Program-made: the position numbers and the translations under genes
The notes under the pieces: model-generated
The model's database searches: none
What the model was told of the DNA's origin: nothing
What the model saw: only the letters and a program-made list of their open reading frames with translations
Source of the DNA: Thermodesulfovibrionales bacterium
GTDB taxonomy: Bacteria; Nitrospirota; Thermodesulfovibrionia; Thermodesulfovibrionales; UBA9159
Direction: 5' to 3'
NCBI GenBank assembly: GCA_035686305.1
Contig: DASRZP010000037.1
Span: 1-47,261, forward strand
DNA: 47,261 nucleotides
In this document: positions 7,963-17,307 of the stretch, piece by piece
Numbering within the stretch: position 1 is the stretch's first letter
How the letters are laid out: each line of letters begins with the position of its first letter

Positions 7963-9530
7963 GCCTTTTCACCCTTCACATGTTTCATGCTGAGTCCGAT
8001 CTTCTTTTCTTCGGCGTCGATCTTTATGATACGCGCCGTCACTTCGTCACCCTCCTGAAAGGGCTCCTCTCTCTTGATCACTTCAGAGGAGTAAATCAGG
8101 CCCTCAACCCCGCCCTCGATCTCAACAAAGAGACCGAAATCGGTCAGTTTCAATACCTTGCACGCAACTTCGTTTCCGAGCTTGAATTTCCCGGGTATCT
8201 CGTCGATCCATGGATCGGGATTGAGTTGCTTGAGCCCTAGGGATATCCGTTCCTTTTCAGGCTCGAGACTAAGGATCACTGCATCAACCTTCTGGCCCTT
8301 CTTGAGAATTTCAGACGGATGTCTTACGTGTTTTGTCCATGATATATCAGATATATGGATCAGCCCGTCCACACCCTCGGGGAGGCCGACAAAGGCACCG
8401 AATTCTGTGATGCTCCTTATCTTCCCGGTGATCGTCTGACCGACGGCGTACCTCTGTGATATCACTTCCCAGGGACTCGGCTTCAGCTGCTTCAAGCTCA
8501 GGGAAAGCCGCCTTTCCCCCTTATCCACCTTGATCACGAGGGCGTCGACGGTCTCGCCCACAGAAAGGTACTTGGAAGGATGCTTTGGCCTGAGCGACCA
8601 GTCTATCTCCGACACATGAACAAGACCCTCGACACCCAACTCGAGTTCGACGAAGGCGCCATAATCGGCTATGCTCACGACCTTGCCGCTAACCTTTTTC
8701 CCGACAGGATATTTCTCCTCAACCGTCAGCCAAGGGTCAGCCGTCTTCTGCTTGTAACCAAGCGTTACGCGTTCATGCTCAACGTCGTATTTGAGGACAG
8801 TGACCTCTATCCTGTCGCCGACAGCAAAGAACTCCGAGGGGTGAGTTATCCTTCCCCAGGAGATGTCGGATATATGGAGCAGTCCGTCGATCCCTCCAAG
8901 ATCCACAAAGACACCGTAATCGGTTATGTTCTTCACGATACCTTCGAGAAGGGCCCCTTCGACGAGCCTCGGAAGGGTCTCGATCTTCTTCTTCTGTCGC
9001 TCCTCTTCCATTGCAGCCCGGCGGGAAACAATGATGTTGGAACGCTTGTTGTTCAACTTGAGGATCTTGAAACTCATCGGTTTTCCGACGAGGGCGTCCA
9101 TATCTTTCACGGCCTTTGTGTCAATCTGGGAACCAGGCAGAAAAGCCTTTACCCCCATGAGATCAACGGTAAGGCCGCCCTTCGTCTTCCCTACGATCGA
9201 GCCTTCAATCGTCGCTCCTTTCTCGAATGCCGCTTCAAGGACGTCCCATGCCTTTACCTTTGAGGCCTTGTCCTTCGAAAGGGTTACAACCCCCTCAGAA
9301 TCCTGGATGTGCGCGACGTATACATCAAGGACATCACCGACCCTGAGGTTCGCAAACTCCTCGGGCGCAAACTCCTCTGCAGCGATAAACCCCTCTGACT
9401 TGTATCCGATGTCCACGATGACCCCGTCCTGCTTTACGGAAACGATCCTCCCGCTCAGAATCGATCCTTCGCGGATGTGACGGAAAGTCTCCGCGTAGAT
9501 TCTTTCCATCTCATTGTTCTTAAGTTCCAT
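7959..9530 (-). CDS. rpsA: 30S ribosomal protein S1
   Basis: This 523-residue protein contains six S1 (OB-fold) RNA-binding repeats, at roughly 20-88, 103-170, 190-260, 275-345, 362-432 and 447-516. S1 helps the 30S subunit bind and unfold mRNA. Repeats 3-6 keep the 'DGLxHISDISW' type of strand. The frame is open up to 9695, but I start at ATG 9530: it has AGGAGG about 10 bases upstream and overlaps the ispH stop by only 11 bases, whereas the longer start would overlap ispH by 176 bases with non-conserved sequence. The fusion-like proximity of ispH and rpsA recurs in several bacterial groups. Confidence 0.93.
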   Translation of the reverse strand: MELKNNEMERIYAETFRHIREGSILSGRIVSVKQDGVIVDIGYKSEGFIAAEEFAPEEFANLRVGDVLDVYVAHIQDSEGVVTLSKDKASKVKAWDVLEAAFEKGATIEGSIVGKTKGGLTVDLMGVKAFLPGSQIDTKAVKDMDALVGKPMSFKILKLNNKRSNIIVSRRAAMEEERQKKKIETLPRLVEGALLEGIVKNITDYGVFVDLGGIDGLLHISDISWGRITHPSEFFAVGDRIEVTVLKYDVEHERVTLGYKQKTADPWLTVEEKYPVGKKVSGKVVSIADYGAFVELELGVEGLVHVSEIDWSLRPKHPSKYLSVGETVDALVIKVDKGERRLSLSLKQLKPSPWEVISQRYAVGQTITGKIRSITEFGAFVGLPEGVDGLIHISDISWTKHVRHPSEILKKGQKVDAVILSLEPEKERISLGLKQLNPDPWIDEIPGKFKLGNEVACKVLKLTDFGLFVEIEGGVEGLIYSSEVIKREEPFQEGDEVTARIIKIDAEEKKIGLSMKHVKGEKA

Positions 9531-10368
9531 TACCCTGTCCTCCTCTATCCCTAATTCTTCTTTGCACATCATCGATGATCCACTCGGGTGTTGAAGCGCC
9601 GGCGGTGATACCGACTCTTTCGACGCCGGTAAACCAATCGCTATCGAGCTCGTCGGCAGTCTCAATGTGGTAGGTCCTGATCGGCAGGGCCGCACAGAGG
9701 TTCGCGAGCTGCGTTGTGTTGGCGCTGTTCTTCCCCCCCACGACGATCATCACATCGACGTTCCTCGCCATCTCCTCCGTCTCCTTCAGACGCAGAGCCG
9801 TTGAGTTGCAGATGGTATTATATACCTTTAGTTCTTTTGATTGCTCGACAACCCTGCTCACTAATTTCTTGAGGGTCATGACGGGTTTCGTCGTCTGCAC
9901 TACAATACCGACACGATTCTTCAGTTCAGGCAGTTCTTCCTCACCGTCGATCACAAGGGCGTCTTCTCCTGCATAGCTCATTAAACCCTTCACTTCAGGG
10001 TGTTCCCTGTCCCCGAGGATGATAACCTGATAGCCCTCCTTCTTGAGGAGTTGAGCATAATGCTGCGCCTTCTTCACGAAAGGACAGGTCTTATCGATTA
10101 TATCATATCCCCTTTTTGCTGCCTCTTCCAGAAGATGGAGGGGTATTCCGTGTGTTCTGATAATGAGGGCCCTGATATCGCCGTTGTATATATTGTCAGT
10201 CGGCATGATGCCCTTCTCCCGGAGTCTCTCAATGACCTGAGGGTTATGTATAATCGGTCCAAAGGTATAAAGGCCCTTATGCTCTTTTTCAGCGAGAGCG
10301 AATGTCGTATCGATGGCTCTTTTCACCCCGAAGCAGAAACCTGCAGTCTTTACAACCAAAATCTTCAC
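9520..10368 (-). CDS. ispH: 4-hydroxy-3-methylbut-2-enyl diphosphate reductase
   Basis: This 282-residue enzyme is the last step of the MEP isoprenoid pathway, reducing HMBPP to IPP and DMAPP with a [4Fe-4S] cluster. The three cluster cysteines are Cys12 (AGFCFGVKRA), Cys95 (DKTCPFVKK) and Cys187 (YNTICNST). His41 and His73 fit the conserved substrate-binding histidines. The start is GTG 10368, with GGGAGA upstream and the family N-terminus KILVVKTAGFC; an ATG 48 bases earlier adds unconserved residues. It follows plsC after 66 bases and overlaps rpsA by 11. Confidence 0.94.
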   Translation of the reverse strand: MKILVVKTAGFCFGVKRAIDTTFALAEKEHKGLYTFGPIIHNPQVIERLREKGIMPTDNIYNGDIRALIIRTHGIPLHLLEEAAKRGYDIIDKTCPFVKKAQHYAQLLKKEGYQVIILGDREHPEVKGLMSYAGEDALVIDGEEELPELKNRVGIVVQTTKPVMTLKKLVSRVVEQSKELKVYNTICNSTALRLKETEEMARNVDVMIVVGGKNSANTTQLANLCAALPIRTYHIETADELDSDWFTGVERVGITAGASTPEWIIDDVQRRIRDRGGQGNGT

Positions 10369-10434
10369 GATAATCTCCCTTTCCCTTCCGTAGACGCCCT
10401 GAATGATCCCGGACAAGTCGGGTTGAGAAACGGC

Positions 10435-11073
10435 TTAGCCTTTGTCTCTCTTCCTGTGTCCTTCAATACTTCTGCGTCTGAGCAGCTCTATAGCGTCCAT
10501 GACATTCTGCGTCACCTCTTCCCGAATACCCTTTCTTTCTGCCCTCTTTTTCACCTCGATCGGGTCACCGAAGGTGACCGTGATCTTCGCTGGCCTCACC
10601 AACTTCGCTCCCACAGGCAAGGCACGCTCGGTCCCGTCAAGAGCGACCGGAACGATCCGGCAACCGACCATGGAAGCGATCATACCCACACCCCCCTTGG
10701 CTTCGAGGCGGCTCCCGTCGGCAGTCAGTCCGCCTTCAGGAAATATTACAACAAGCTCGCCCTTCTCCAATCGCCGTACAGTCTCCTTGATCGTTGAAGG
10801 ATACGGACACTCCCGTCTCACGGGAAAGGCGAACAACCGAAGGGCCCTTCCCACAACGGGAATGGAAAATAAACTCTCCTTGGCCATATAGGTAGGTCGG
10901 CGTCTCAGCGCAGCTCCGATGACCGGAGGATCGAGATAACTGAGATGATTCGCTGCAACGATAACTCCGCCGCGCTCAGGGACCCTCTCTGCATCCATTA
11001 CCTCAAGCCTGTTTATTACCTTGAAAAACGCCCGAAAGACCGGCCTGAAAAACAGGCAGAGAAAATCCCTCAA
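10435..11073 (-). CDS. plsC: 1-acyl-sn-glycerol-3-phosphate acyltransferase
   Basis: This 212-residue PlsC-family membrane enzyme converts lysophosphatidic acid to phosphatidic acid. The catalytic NHX4D motif is His43-Asp48 (NHLSYLDPP); the acceptor-binding block is FPEGGLT (about 110-116), with GG in place of the usual GT. An amphipathic or hydrophobic N-terminus (1-20) gives membrane attachment. The start codon overlaps the cmk stop as ATGA. The cmk-plsC pairing is common and couples CMP recycling with phospholipid synthesis. Confidence 0.9.
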   Translation of the reverse strand: MRDFLCLFFRPVFRAFFKVINRLEVMDAERVPERGGVIVAANHLSYLDPPVIGAALRRRPTYMAKESLFSIPVVGRALRLFAFPVRRECPYPSTIKETVRRLEKGELVVIFPEGGLTADGSRLEAKGGVGMIASMVGCRIVPVALDGTERALPVGAKLVRPAKITVTFGDPIEVKKRAERKGIREEVTQNVMDAIELLRRRSIEGHRKRDKG

Positions 11074-11726
11074 GGGTCTGACCTTACAAGCTCCAGGATA
11101 TTTTCGAGGACCACTTCGGCACTCTTGTCTGTTGTATCTATTATAACAGCATCCTCGCCCTTCACAAGGGGAGCTATGCCTCTGCTCTGGTCCCTCCTGT
11201 CCCTCTCCACTACGTCTCGTTCAGCCTCGTCCTCTGTTATCGTAAGCCCCAGGTCCCTTAACTGGTCATGCCTTCTCCTCGTCCTTTCGGCCGTCGATGC
11301 ATCCAGATAGAATTTCTTCCAGGCCTTCGGAAAGACGACTGTTGTGGTATCACGGCCTTCGACAACCACGTTCTGACGAGAAGCAGCGCTCCTCTGCACA
11401 TCGAGGAGAAAGTCCCTCACAACCTTCCGGGCTGAAAAGACGGAGGAATAATGGCCAACCTCAGGCGTCCTGATCTCACCGGAGACATCCCTTTCCCCAA
11501 GGAAAACCTTTCCCCCGCTGAAGCGTATCCCCGACGAGTGGAGGGCCTCAACGAGGAGATCATCGCCGTCTTCCGGTCTGATTCCTCTCTCGAGGAAGAA
11601 GAGCGCCACTGCCCGGTAAATAGCGCCCGTGTCGAGATAATCAAATCCGAGCCTCAGGGCAAGAGACCGTGCAAGGGTGCTCTTCCCGGCGCCTGAAGGC
11701 CCGTCTATCGCGATGACCTTACCCAT
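11070..11726 (-). CDS. cmk: Cytidylate kinase
   Basis: This 218-residue P-loop kinase phosphorylates CMP/dCMP with ATP. The N-terminal IAIDGPSGAGKSTLA is the Walker A, and LDTGAIYRA (about 31-39) and VEGRDTTTVVFP (about 121-132) are family blocks. In the last, the usual GRDIGT is changed to GRDTTT. I choose ATG 11726; a TTG at 11741 would add five residues, and neither has a strong ribosome site. It lies 36 bases after aroA and overlaps plsC by 4 bases. Confidence 0.9.
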   Translation of the reverse strand: MGKVIAIDGPSGAGKSTLARSLALRLGFDYLDTGAIYRAVALFFLERGIRPEDGDDLLVEALHSSGIRFSGGKVFLGERDVSGEIRTPEVGHYSSVFSARKVVRDFLLDVQRSAASRQNVVVEGRDTTTVVFPKAWKKFYLDASTAERTRRRHDQLRDLGLTITEDEAERDVVERDRRDQSRGIAPLVKGEDAVIIDTTDKSAEVVLENILELVRSDP

Positions 11727-11762
11727 ATCGGGAACAGGCAAAAAACTATAAGATAAAAGATG

Positions 11763-13100
11763 CTAACCATCATTCCCCTTCAGACCAGAACCCTTTGCGA
11801 GGTTTTTCAGGCACTCATAGAACCCTGGAAAGGATACATCCGCGCAGGATGCGTTGTTAATGACTGTGGTTCCGTCTGCAATCAGTCCCGCCACGGAGAG
11901 GGACATTGCTATTCTGTGGTCACGGTAGCTCTCGGTTTCACAGCCACGCAAAGGACTCCTCCCTCTTATCGAAATTCCGTCAGGATGCTCTTCAAGTTCG
12001 ACGCCAAACTTCCTCAACTCTGTTGCCATCGCCCTTATCCTGTCAGATTCCTTCACCCTGAGTTCTTCTGCCCCCCGTATCTCTGTAATACCCTCAGCCT
12101 GCGTGGCCAGGACACAGAGTATGGGGAATTCGTCTATAATGGAAGGCACCATTTCCTTCCCGATCGTTGTCCCTTTGAGACCGCCTGCGGTCCTGCAGTA
12201 AAGGTCAGCCACAGGTTCGCCAGACACTTCCCGTTCATTACTCAGTCGAACGTCAGCGCCCATTCGCGCTATTACTTCAAGGATGCCTGTTCTTGTCGGG
12301 TTGATCCCTACGCCCCTGATCAGGATCTCTGAATCAGGGACGATGAGGGCTGCAGCAATGAAGAAGGCCGCCGAAGAAAAATCGGCAGGAACGGTCGTGT
12401 CACAGGATCTTAGCCTTGAACCGCCTTCTATCGTGACGGTCAGGTCTTCCACCTTGATCGCTGCGTCCATGGACCTGAGCATCCTTTCCGTGTGATCACG
12501 CGACTTGTACGGTTCCGTAATAACAGTCTTACCGTCGGCGTACAGACCCGCGAGGATCAGGCAGGATTTCACCTGGGCCGAGGCGACGGGCATTCTGTAC
12601 TGAACAGGTTTAAGCACCTTCCCCTTGATAGCAATCGGAGGGTATTTGTCTCCCCCCCTTCCCGAAATATCGGCGCCCATTTCTTTGAGAGGATTTATCA
12701 CCCTTCCCATGGGTCTCTGTTTCAGGGAATCATCTCCCGTCAGAACGGAGAAGAACGGGCTTCCGGCAAGGATGCCCGAGATGAGTCGTATTGTGGTGCC
12801 TGAATTGTCGCAGTTGATGACGTCAAAGGGCTCTTTCAGACCATACAACCCGTTACCATGGATGATGAGTTCATCCTCCAGTCCCCCCGTCCCTCCCCAC
12901 ACTTCTTCTATGTCTATGCCAAGCAGCCTGAAGGCATTTATGGTACTTATGGGATCTGCAGCCCGAAGGAAGTTCCTCACCCTGCTCGTACCTTCGGCCA
13001 GTGAAGCAAACATCACTGCCCTGTGAGAGATCGACTTATCCGCCGGGGGGGAAATCTCTCCATTCAGACTCTTCACTCTCTCTACCGTTCTACGATCCAT
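11763..13100 (-). CDS. aroA: 3-phosphoshikimate 1-carboxyvinyltransferase (EPSP synthase)
   Basis: This 445-residue two-domain enzyme joins PEP to shikimate 3-phosphate. Visible motifs are ADKSISHRAVM near the N-terminus, CDNSGTTIRL (around residue 91-100), VASAQVKS, DEFPILCV, RVKESDRIRAM and YRDHRIAMS. The start is ATG 13100, which gives the family-like MDRRTVERVKSL; a TTG at 13115 is possible. The gene lies 26 bases after tyrA. The product feeds chorismate synthesis, which the neighbouring pheA/tyrA gene products then consume. Confidence 0.94.
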   Translation of the reverse strand: MDRRTVERVKSLNGEISPPADKSISHRAVMFASLAEGTSRVRNFLRAADPISTINAFRLLGIDIEEVWGGTGGLEDELIIHGNGLYGLKEPFDVINCDNSGTTIRLISGILAGSPFFSVLTGDDSLKQRPMGRVINPLKEMGADISGRGGDKYPPIAIKGKVLKPVQYRMPVASAQVKSCLILAGLYADGKTVITEPYKSRDHTERMLRSMDAAIKVEDLTVTIEGGSRLRSCDTTVPADFSSAAFFIAAALIVPDSEILIRGVGINPTRTGILEVIARMGADVRLSNEREVSGEPVADLYCRTAGGLKGTTIGKEMVPSIIDEFPILCVLATQAEGITEIRGAEELRVKESDRIRAMATELRKFGVELEEHPDGISIRGRSPLRGCETESYRDHRIAMSLSVAGLIADGTTVINNASCADVSFPGFYECLKNLAKGSGLKGNDG

Positions 13101-13126
13101 CCGATCTCGACTCAAGACCTACTCTA

Positions 13127-13975
13127 TTACTCTATGCCCTTCCTCAATTCACGGGCCTCGGAAAAGGTCCTTTCGATGCCTGCGGCGTCCTTATTCTCAA
13201 GCATTGTCGCGATTCTGTCGAGATTCTCTCTCAGCATCCCTGTCAACCTTATGAGGTTGTCCCTGTTAAAGATCACAATGTCTCTCCACATTTCAGGGGA
13301 ACTCATTGCAATTCTTGTAGTGTCCTTGAAGCCCTGTCCTGCGTAACCGATACATCCCGGATCAAAGGTATCAACGGTATTGACAAGGGCATAGGCGACA
13401 ATGTGTGGCAGATGGCTTACCGCGCCAAATATCTCATCATGCCTATAAGGGTCCATAACCTCAACCCTGCCTTCGAGTCTCTCCCACAAGGAGATAATCC
13501 TGTCTCTTGCAAGACTGTCGGTGGTTTCGGTGGGGGTGACAACGCAGAGTGCCTGACGGAAGAGATCCGGCCTCGCATCATCGATACCTGACTTATCGCT
13601 TCCTGCTATGGGATGGGATCCGATGTAGTATGTTCCTTCACGGACAAGGCTCTCCAATTCATGGACCATGCTGCCCTTCACGCTCCCCACGTCCGTTATG
13701 ACCGCGCCCTTTTTGAGAGAGCCACGCACCTCTCCAATAATGGTATGAAAGGAACCCACAGGTGTCGCAAGGACGATAAGATCAGCATGGTCACATGCCT
13801 TGTCTGCATCCATGCTGTAATCATCTATTATCCCCCTCTCCCTGGCACGCCTCAGATTCTCCTCGGTTCTGCCATAACCATGGACAGATCTGCACAAGCC
13901 CTTGTTCCTTAAAGCAAGGGCCAGAGACGCACCGATGAGCCCGACACCGAGGATGGCGACCTTGTTGAAGAACAT
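13127..13975 (-). CDS. tyrA: Prephenate (or arogenate) dehydrogenase
   Basis: This 282-residue monofunctional TyrA makes 4-hydroxyphenylpyruvate (or tyrosine from arogenate). The NAD(P)-binding ILGVGLIGASLA is at 8-19. The GSHPIAGSDKSG and GAVSHLPHIVAYAL stretches carry the catalytic and substrate-binding histidines. No chorismate mutase or ACT domain is attached. It follows aroF by 7 bases. Arogenate versus prephenate preference cannot be decided by eye. Confidence 0.92.
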   Translation of the reverse strand: MFFNKVAILGVGLIGASLALALRNKGLCRSVHGYGRTEENLRRARERGIIDDYSMDADKACDHADLIVLATPVGSFHTIIGEVRGSLKKGAVITDVGSVKGSMVHELESLVREGTYYIGSHPIAGSDKSGIDDARPDLFRQALCVVTPTETTDSLARDRIISLWERLEGRVEVMDPYRHDEIFGAVSHLPHIVAYALVNTVDTFDPGCIGYAGQGFKDTTRIAMSSPEMWRDIVIFNRDNLIRLTGMLRENLDRIATMLENKDAAGIERTFSEARELRKGIE

Positions 13976-13982
13976 TGGGTCT

Positions 13983-15008
13983 CTATATCTCTCTTTCCAC
14001 TGCAGCGGCTACCGGCTTCAATTCCTCCATCAATTTCAGAAAGTCCCTTGGTTTTAGGGATTGCTCTCCATCGGACATCGCTTCTTCGGGGTTGGAATGG
14101 ACCTCCAGGAGCAAACCGTCAGCACCAGCCGCAATAGCGGCCTTCGCCATTGCCGGGACGAGATCCCACTTTCCGACGCCGTGGCTGGGGTCTACGACAA
14201 CAGGCAGATGGGTCAGCCCTTTCAGGACCGGGACTGCACTGAGGTCGAGGGTATTCCTCGTCGCTGTCTCGAAGGTCCTGATTCCCCTCTCGCAGAGGAT
14301 GACCTCATGGTTGCCTCGCGACATGATGTATTCAGCCGACATGAGCCATTCCTTGATCGTGGATGAGAGCCCCCTCTTCAGCAGGACCGGTTTCCTGACA
14401 GAGCCGACCTCCAGGAGCAGTCTGAAATTTTGCATGTTCCTTGCTCCGATCTGTATGACATCGGCATATTCGACCATAGTGCCGAGGTCCCTCGGGTCCA
14501 TCAATTCCGTCACAACGGGGAGACCGGTCTTTTCCCTTGCTTCCGCGAGATACCTGAGCCCCTCTTCGCCAAGGCCTTGAAATGCGTAAGGAGAAGTGCG
14601 CGGTTTAAATGCGCCGCCCCGTATGAATGATGCGCCCGCCGCCTTCACTTCCTCTGCTATGCTGACGATCATCGTCTCATTTTCGACTGAACAGGGTCCG
14701 GCGATAACGGCGACCTTCTTCCCACCGATAGTCCTTCCCCTCACATCGATGACGGTATTCTCTGACTGAAACTCCCTGCTCGCCAGTTTGTACGGCCTGA
14801 TGATCCTCATTACATTCTCGACGCCGGTCATCGCCCGTATGGCATCTTCCTCTTCCTCCGTGATCCTTGAGGTGTCACCGATAACGCCGACAATCGTCCT
14901 TTCCGTGCCCCTCGACACGTTCGCTGTCAGCCCTTTGCTTTCGAGTTTCTTAAGCAAATGTTTCAAGGCATCATCGGATGCCCCCGGCTTTAGTACTATA
15001 ATGTCCAT
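13983..15008 (-). CDS. aroF: 3-deoxy-7-phosphoheptulonate synthase (DAHP synthase, N-terminal ferredoxin-like domain)
   Basis: This 341-residue type I-beta DAHP synthase performs the first step of the shikimate pathway (PEP plus erythrose 4-phosphate). The N-terminal 68 residues form the ferredoxin-like regulatory domain known from the Thermotoga enzyme, where it mediates tyrosine/phenylalanine feedback. The barrel carries [40 protein letters not shown] and DGEQSL, typical of this subfamily. The start is ATG 15008 with GGAGG 5 bases upstream; the frame reaches 15053 but has no better start. It lies 7 bases before tyrA. Confidence 0.94.
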   Translation of the reverse strand: MDIIVLKPGASDDALKHLLKKLESKGLTANVSRGTERTIVGVIGDTSRITEEEEDAIRAMTGVENVMRIIRPYKLASREFQSENTVIDVRGRTIGGKKVAVIAGPCSVENETMIVSIAEEVKAAGASFIRGGAFKPRTSPYAFQGLGEEGLRYLAEAREKTGLPVVTELMDPRDLGTMVEYADVIQIGARNMQNFRLLLEVGSVRKPVLLKRGLSSTIKEWLMSAEYIMSRGNHEVILCERGIRTFETATRNTLDLSAVPVLKGLTHLPVVVDPSHGVGKWDLVPAMAKAAIAAGADGLLLEVHSNPEEAMSDGEQSLKPRDFLKLMEELKPVAAAVEREI

Positions 15009-15046
15009 GGTTCCTCCGGATTTCAGGAGTAAGGAGTACGCAGTTA

Positions 15047-15119
15047 CTCCCAAGGGGAAGAGGGTGAGGGCATTATCCAGAGTCTCTTATCCCTACCTGG
15101 AGAAAGGGGTGGAGACCCC
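15047..15119. repeat. Possible degenerate intergenic repeat with hairpin between hisC and aroF
   Basis: The 129 bases between hisC and aroF are purine-rich on + and resemble the CTCCC-AAGGGGAAGAGGGTGAGGG type of dispersed element seen in many genomes. A 5-bp hairpin GGGGT-GGAG-ACCCC lies at 15106-15119; read on the - strand it is followed by TTTCT, so it could weaken transcription into aroF. No second copy was noticed in this window. Confidence 0.3.
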
Positions 15120-15137
15120 CCTCCTGCATACCACAAA

Positions 15138-16214
15138 CTACCTGGTGGTTATGATTTGTCTCAGTGCTTCTATAGCCCGCCTGTTCTCTTCAGGCAGTCC
15201 TATTGTCACCCGTAGTGCATCGGGTCCGATCGGTCTCACGATAACGCCGAGGCGGAGCAGTTTCTCATAAAGAGCCGGGGCGTCCTGAACGGGGAGGTAA
15301 ACAAAATTCGCCTCTGTCAGGACGTGGGGAAGTCCCAGATTCTCAAGCTCTCCGTAGAGATATCTCTTTCCCTCTTCGTTGATCCTTCGAGATTTTTCAA
15401 CGTGCCCGGTATCCCGCAACGCGTTCAGTGCCGCTACCTGTGAGATGGTGCTCGTGTTAAAAGGCGGTCTGAGCTTATTCATCTCGTTGATAATCTCGCT
15501 CCCGGCAATACCGTAACCGATCCTCAACCCTGCCAGGCCGTATATCTTCGAAAAGGTCCTCAGGATGAGGATGTCCTTTCCCCTGCCAAACCATTTCATG
15601 CTGTCGGCATATTCAGGATCGGAGACATATTCGTAGTATGCTTCATCCATCACCACGAGAACGTTGTCGGGCAGTTTTTCCATCATCCCGTCGAATTCCC
15701 CTTTTCTGTTCATCGTTCCCGTAGGGTTATTCGGGTTCGCGATAAAGACGATTCTTGTCTTCTCTGTGACCGCGTCAAGCATCGCAGTGAGGTCATGGGT
15801 ATAACTTCTCAGGGGGACCTTTATAGACTTTGCACCAAGGGCCTGGACTGCAAGGTGGTATACCACGAATGAAGGATGAGCCATAACAGCATTGTCCCCC
15901 GGCTTCATGAATGTTCGCACAACAATGTCGAGGAGTTCGTTGGAGCCATTTCCGAGGATGACATTCTCCTGCCTGACGGAGAGCATCTCAGCAAGTGCAT
16001 TCCTCAGATAATAACCGCTCCCGTCAGGGTATCGGTTCAGCTCTCCTGAAATGCCTCTTATGGCCTCCAGTGCCAGCGGCGAAGGCCCGACAGGGTTTTC
16101 GTTCGATGCAAGCTTTACCGAACCCCTGATGCCAAGCTCCCTCTCGAGTTCCTCTATGGGCTTTCCCGGCACATAGGGGTTAATTGCAGAAACGTATTCC
16201 GGCGGTCTAACCAT
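15138..16214 (-). CDS. hisC: Histidinol-phosphate / aromatic amino acid aminotransferase (HisC family)
   Basis: This 358-residue fold-type I PLP enzyme has the Schiff-base lysine in TFSKIYGLAGLRIGYG (Lys223), NPNNPTGT (about 160-167), a DEAYYEY block and an RVTIGLPEEN C-terminal block with the substrate-carboxylate arginine. Family members act on histidinol phosphate, but many also transaminate phenylpyruvate and 4-hydroxyphenylpyruvate. The position between pheA and aroF/tyrA suggests the last step of Phe/Tyr synthesis here. I start at ATG 16214, which has AGGTGAG upstream and overlaps pheA by 8 bases; a GTG at 16223 is possible. Confidence 0.88.
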   Translation of the reverse strand: MVRPPEYVSAINPYVPGKPIEELERELGIRGSVKLASNENPVGPSPLALEAIRGISGELNRYPDGSGYYLRNALAEMLSVRQENVILGNGSNELLDIVVRTFMKPGDNAVMAHPSFVVYHLAVQALGAKSIKVPLRSYTHDLTAMLDAVTEKTRIVFIANPNNPTGTMNRKGEFDGMMEKLPDNVLVVMDEAYYEYVSDPEYADSMKWFGRGKDILILRTFSKIYGLAGLRIGYGIAGSEIINEMNKLRPPFNTSTISQVAALNALRDTGHVEKSRRINEEGKRYLYGELENLGLPHVLTEANFVYLPVQDAPALYEKLLRLGVIVRPIGPDALRVTIGLPEENRRAIEALRQIITTR

Positions 16215-17283
16215 TGATCTCACCTGAAGGGTAGGAGCCGAGGATCTTCAGATAAAGGCAATGCTCTCTCACCCTCTCTATTGCCTTCTTCAGCTTCTTG
16301 TCAACCATGTGACCTTCAAGGTCGACAAAGAATATGTATTCCCATGCCTTTCGTTTTGACGGCCGTGACTCTATCTTCGTGAGATTTATCTTCGCCTCCT
16401 TGAAAGGTTCGAGGATATGGAAGAGGGCGCCGGGCCTGTCCTTCGTCGAGAACATGATCGAGGTCTTATCCTTGCCAGTCCTCTTCGACGGTTCCCGGCT
16501 GATAACGAGGAATCTGGTGTAGTTGTCCTTGGAGTCCTCAATGCTGTGCTCGACAAACCAGAGGTCGTATATCTTTGCTGCAAGCTCGCTGGCGATAGCG
16601 GCAGCGTCTTTCTCTCTTGAGGCGATTTCAGCAGCCTTCGCAGTACTTACTGTCTCATGGACGGGGATGGCAGGGAGGTTCTTCTCGAGCCATTTCCTGC
16701 ACTGTGCCGTCGCCTGGGGGTGAGAGTAGACCTTTCGTATCATTGCCTTGTCCCCGCTCTTTGAGAGGAGGTTATGGGAAATCTTGAGCATCACCTCACC
16801 GATGATTGTGAGCTCGAAATCCATAAACATGTCGAGGGTATAGCTCACAACGCCTTCATTCGAATTCTCGATCGGCACAACCCCATATTCAGCCTGTCCT
16901 GAATAGACCGCCTCGAAGACTTCCTTGATGCCTTCAACGGGTATGATGCTGGCTGAAGTGCCGAAATATCTCGTTGCAGCGAGGTGAGTAAAGGTGGCAA
17001 GGGGGCCGAGGCATGCGACCTTCAGTGGCTCTTCGAGGGAAAGTGAGGCTGAGAGAATCTCACGGAAGAGTATCCTGAGCGCATCATTCGGGAAGGGTCC
17101 CTTGTTTGTCGAGGTCAGTCGCTGAAGGATTTCGCTCTCTCTGAGGGGAGAATAGAAACTCGTACCCTCTCGCCTCTTGATCCGGCCGATCTCAAGGACA
17201 ATTTTAGCCCTCCTGTTGAGAAGGCTGAGCAGCCTGTCATCGATGCTGTCGATTTCGTCTCTGAGTCTTTTCAGATCACTCAC
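16207..17283 (-). CDS. pheA: Bifunctional chorismate mutase / prephenate dehydratase (P-protein)
   Basis: This 358-residue protein converts chorismate to phenylpyruvate. Domains in order are an AroQ-type chorismate mutase (about 1-85, with the helix LRDEIDSIDDRLLSLLNRRA), prephenate dehydratase (about 92-270, with GPLATFTHLAA and VVPIENSNEG) and a C-terminal ACT domain (about 275-350, with DRPGALFHIL and the ESRPS phenylalanine-binding motif), which should give feedback inhibition. The start is GTG 17283 with AGGA 7 bases upstream. It is the first gene of the long aromatic operon, with a promoter-like element and a hairpin upstream. Confidence 0.94.
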   Translation of the reverse strand: MSDLKRLRDEIDSIDDRLLSLLNRRAKIVLEIGRIKRREGTSFYSPLRESEILQRLTSTNKGPFPNDALRILFREILSASLSLEEPLKVACLGPLATFTHLAATRYFGTSASIIPVEGIKEVFEAVYSGQAEYGVVPIENSNEGVVSYTLDMFMDFELTIIGEVMLKISHNLLSKSGDKAMIRKVYSHPQATAQCRKWLEKNLPAIPVHETVSTAKAAEIASREKDAAAIASELAAKIYDLWFVEHSIEDSKDNYTRFLVISREPSKRTGKDKTSIMFSTKDRPGALFHILEPFKEAKINLTKIESRPSKRKAWEYIFFVDLEGHMVDKKLKKAIERVREHCLYLKILGSYPSGEING

Positions 17284-17307
17284 AGTACATTCCTGTTATC
17301 ACGGGAA

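Noticed and set aside
9531-9695. Longer start for rpsA giving a 578-residue protein
   Set aside because: The added residues lie inside ispH in another frame, are not S1-like, and ATG 9530 has an AGGAGG site.
11760-12332. 190-codon + strand frame opposite aroA
   Set aside because: Antisense shadow of EPSP synthase with no family features.
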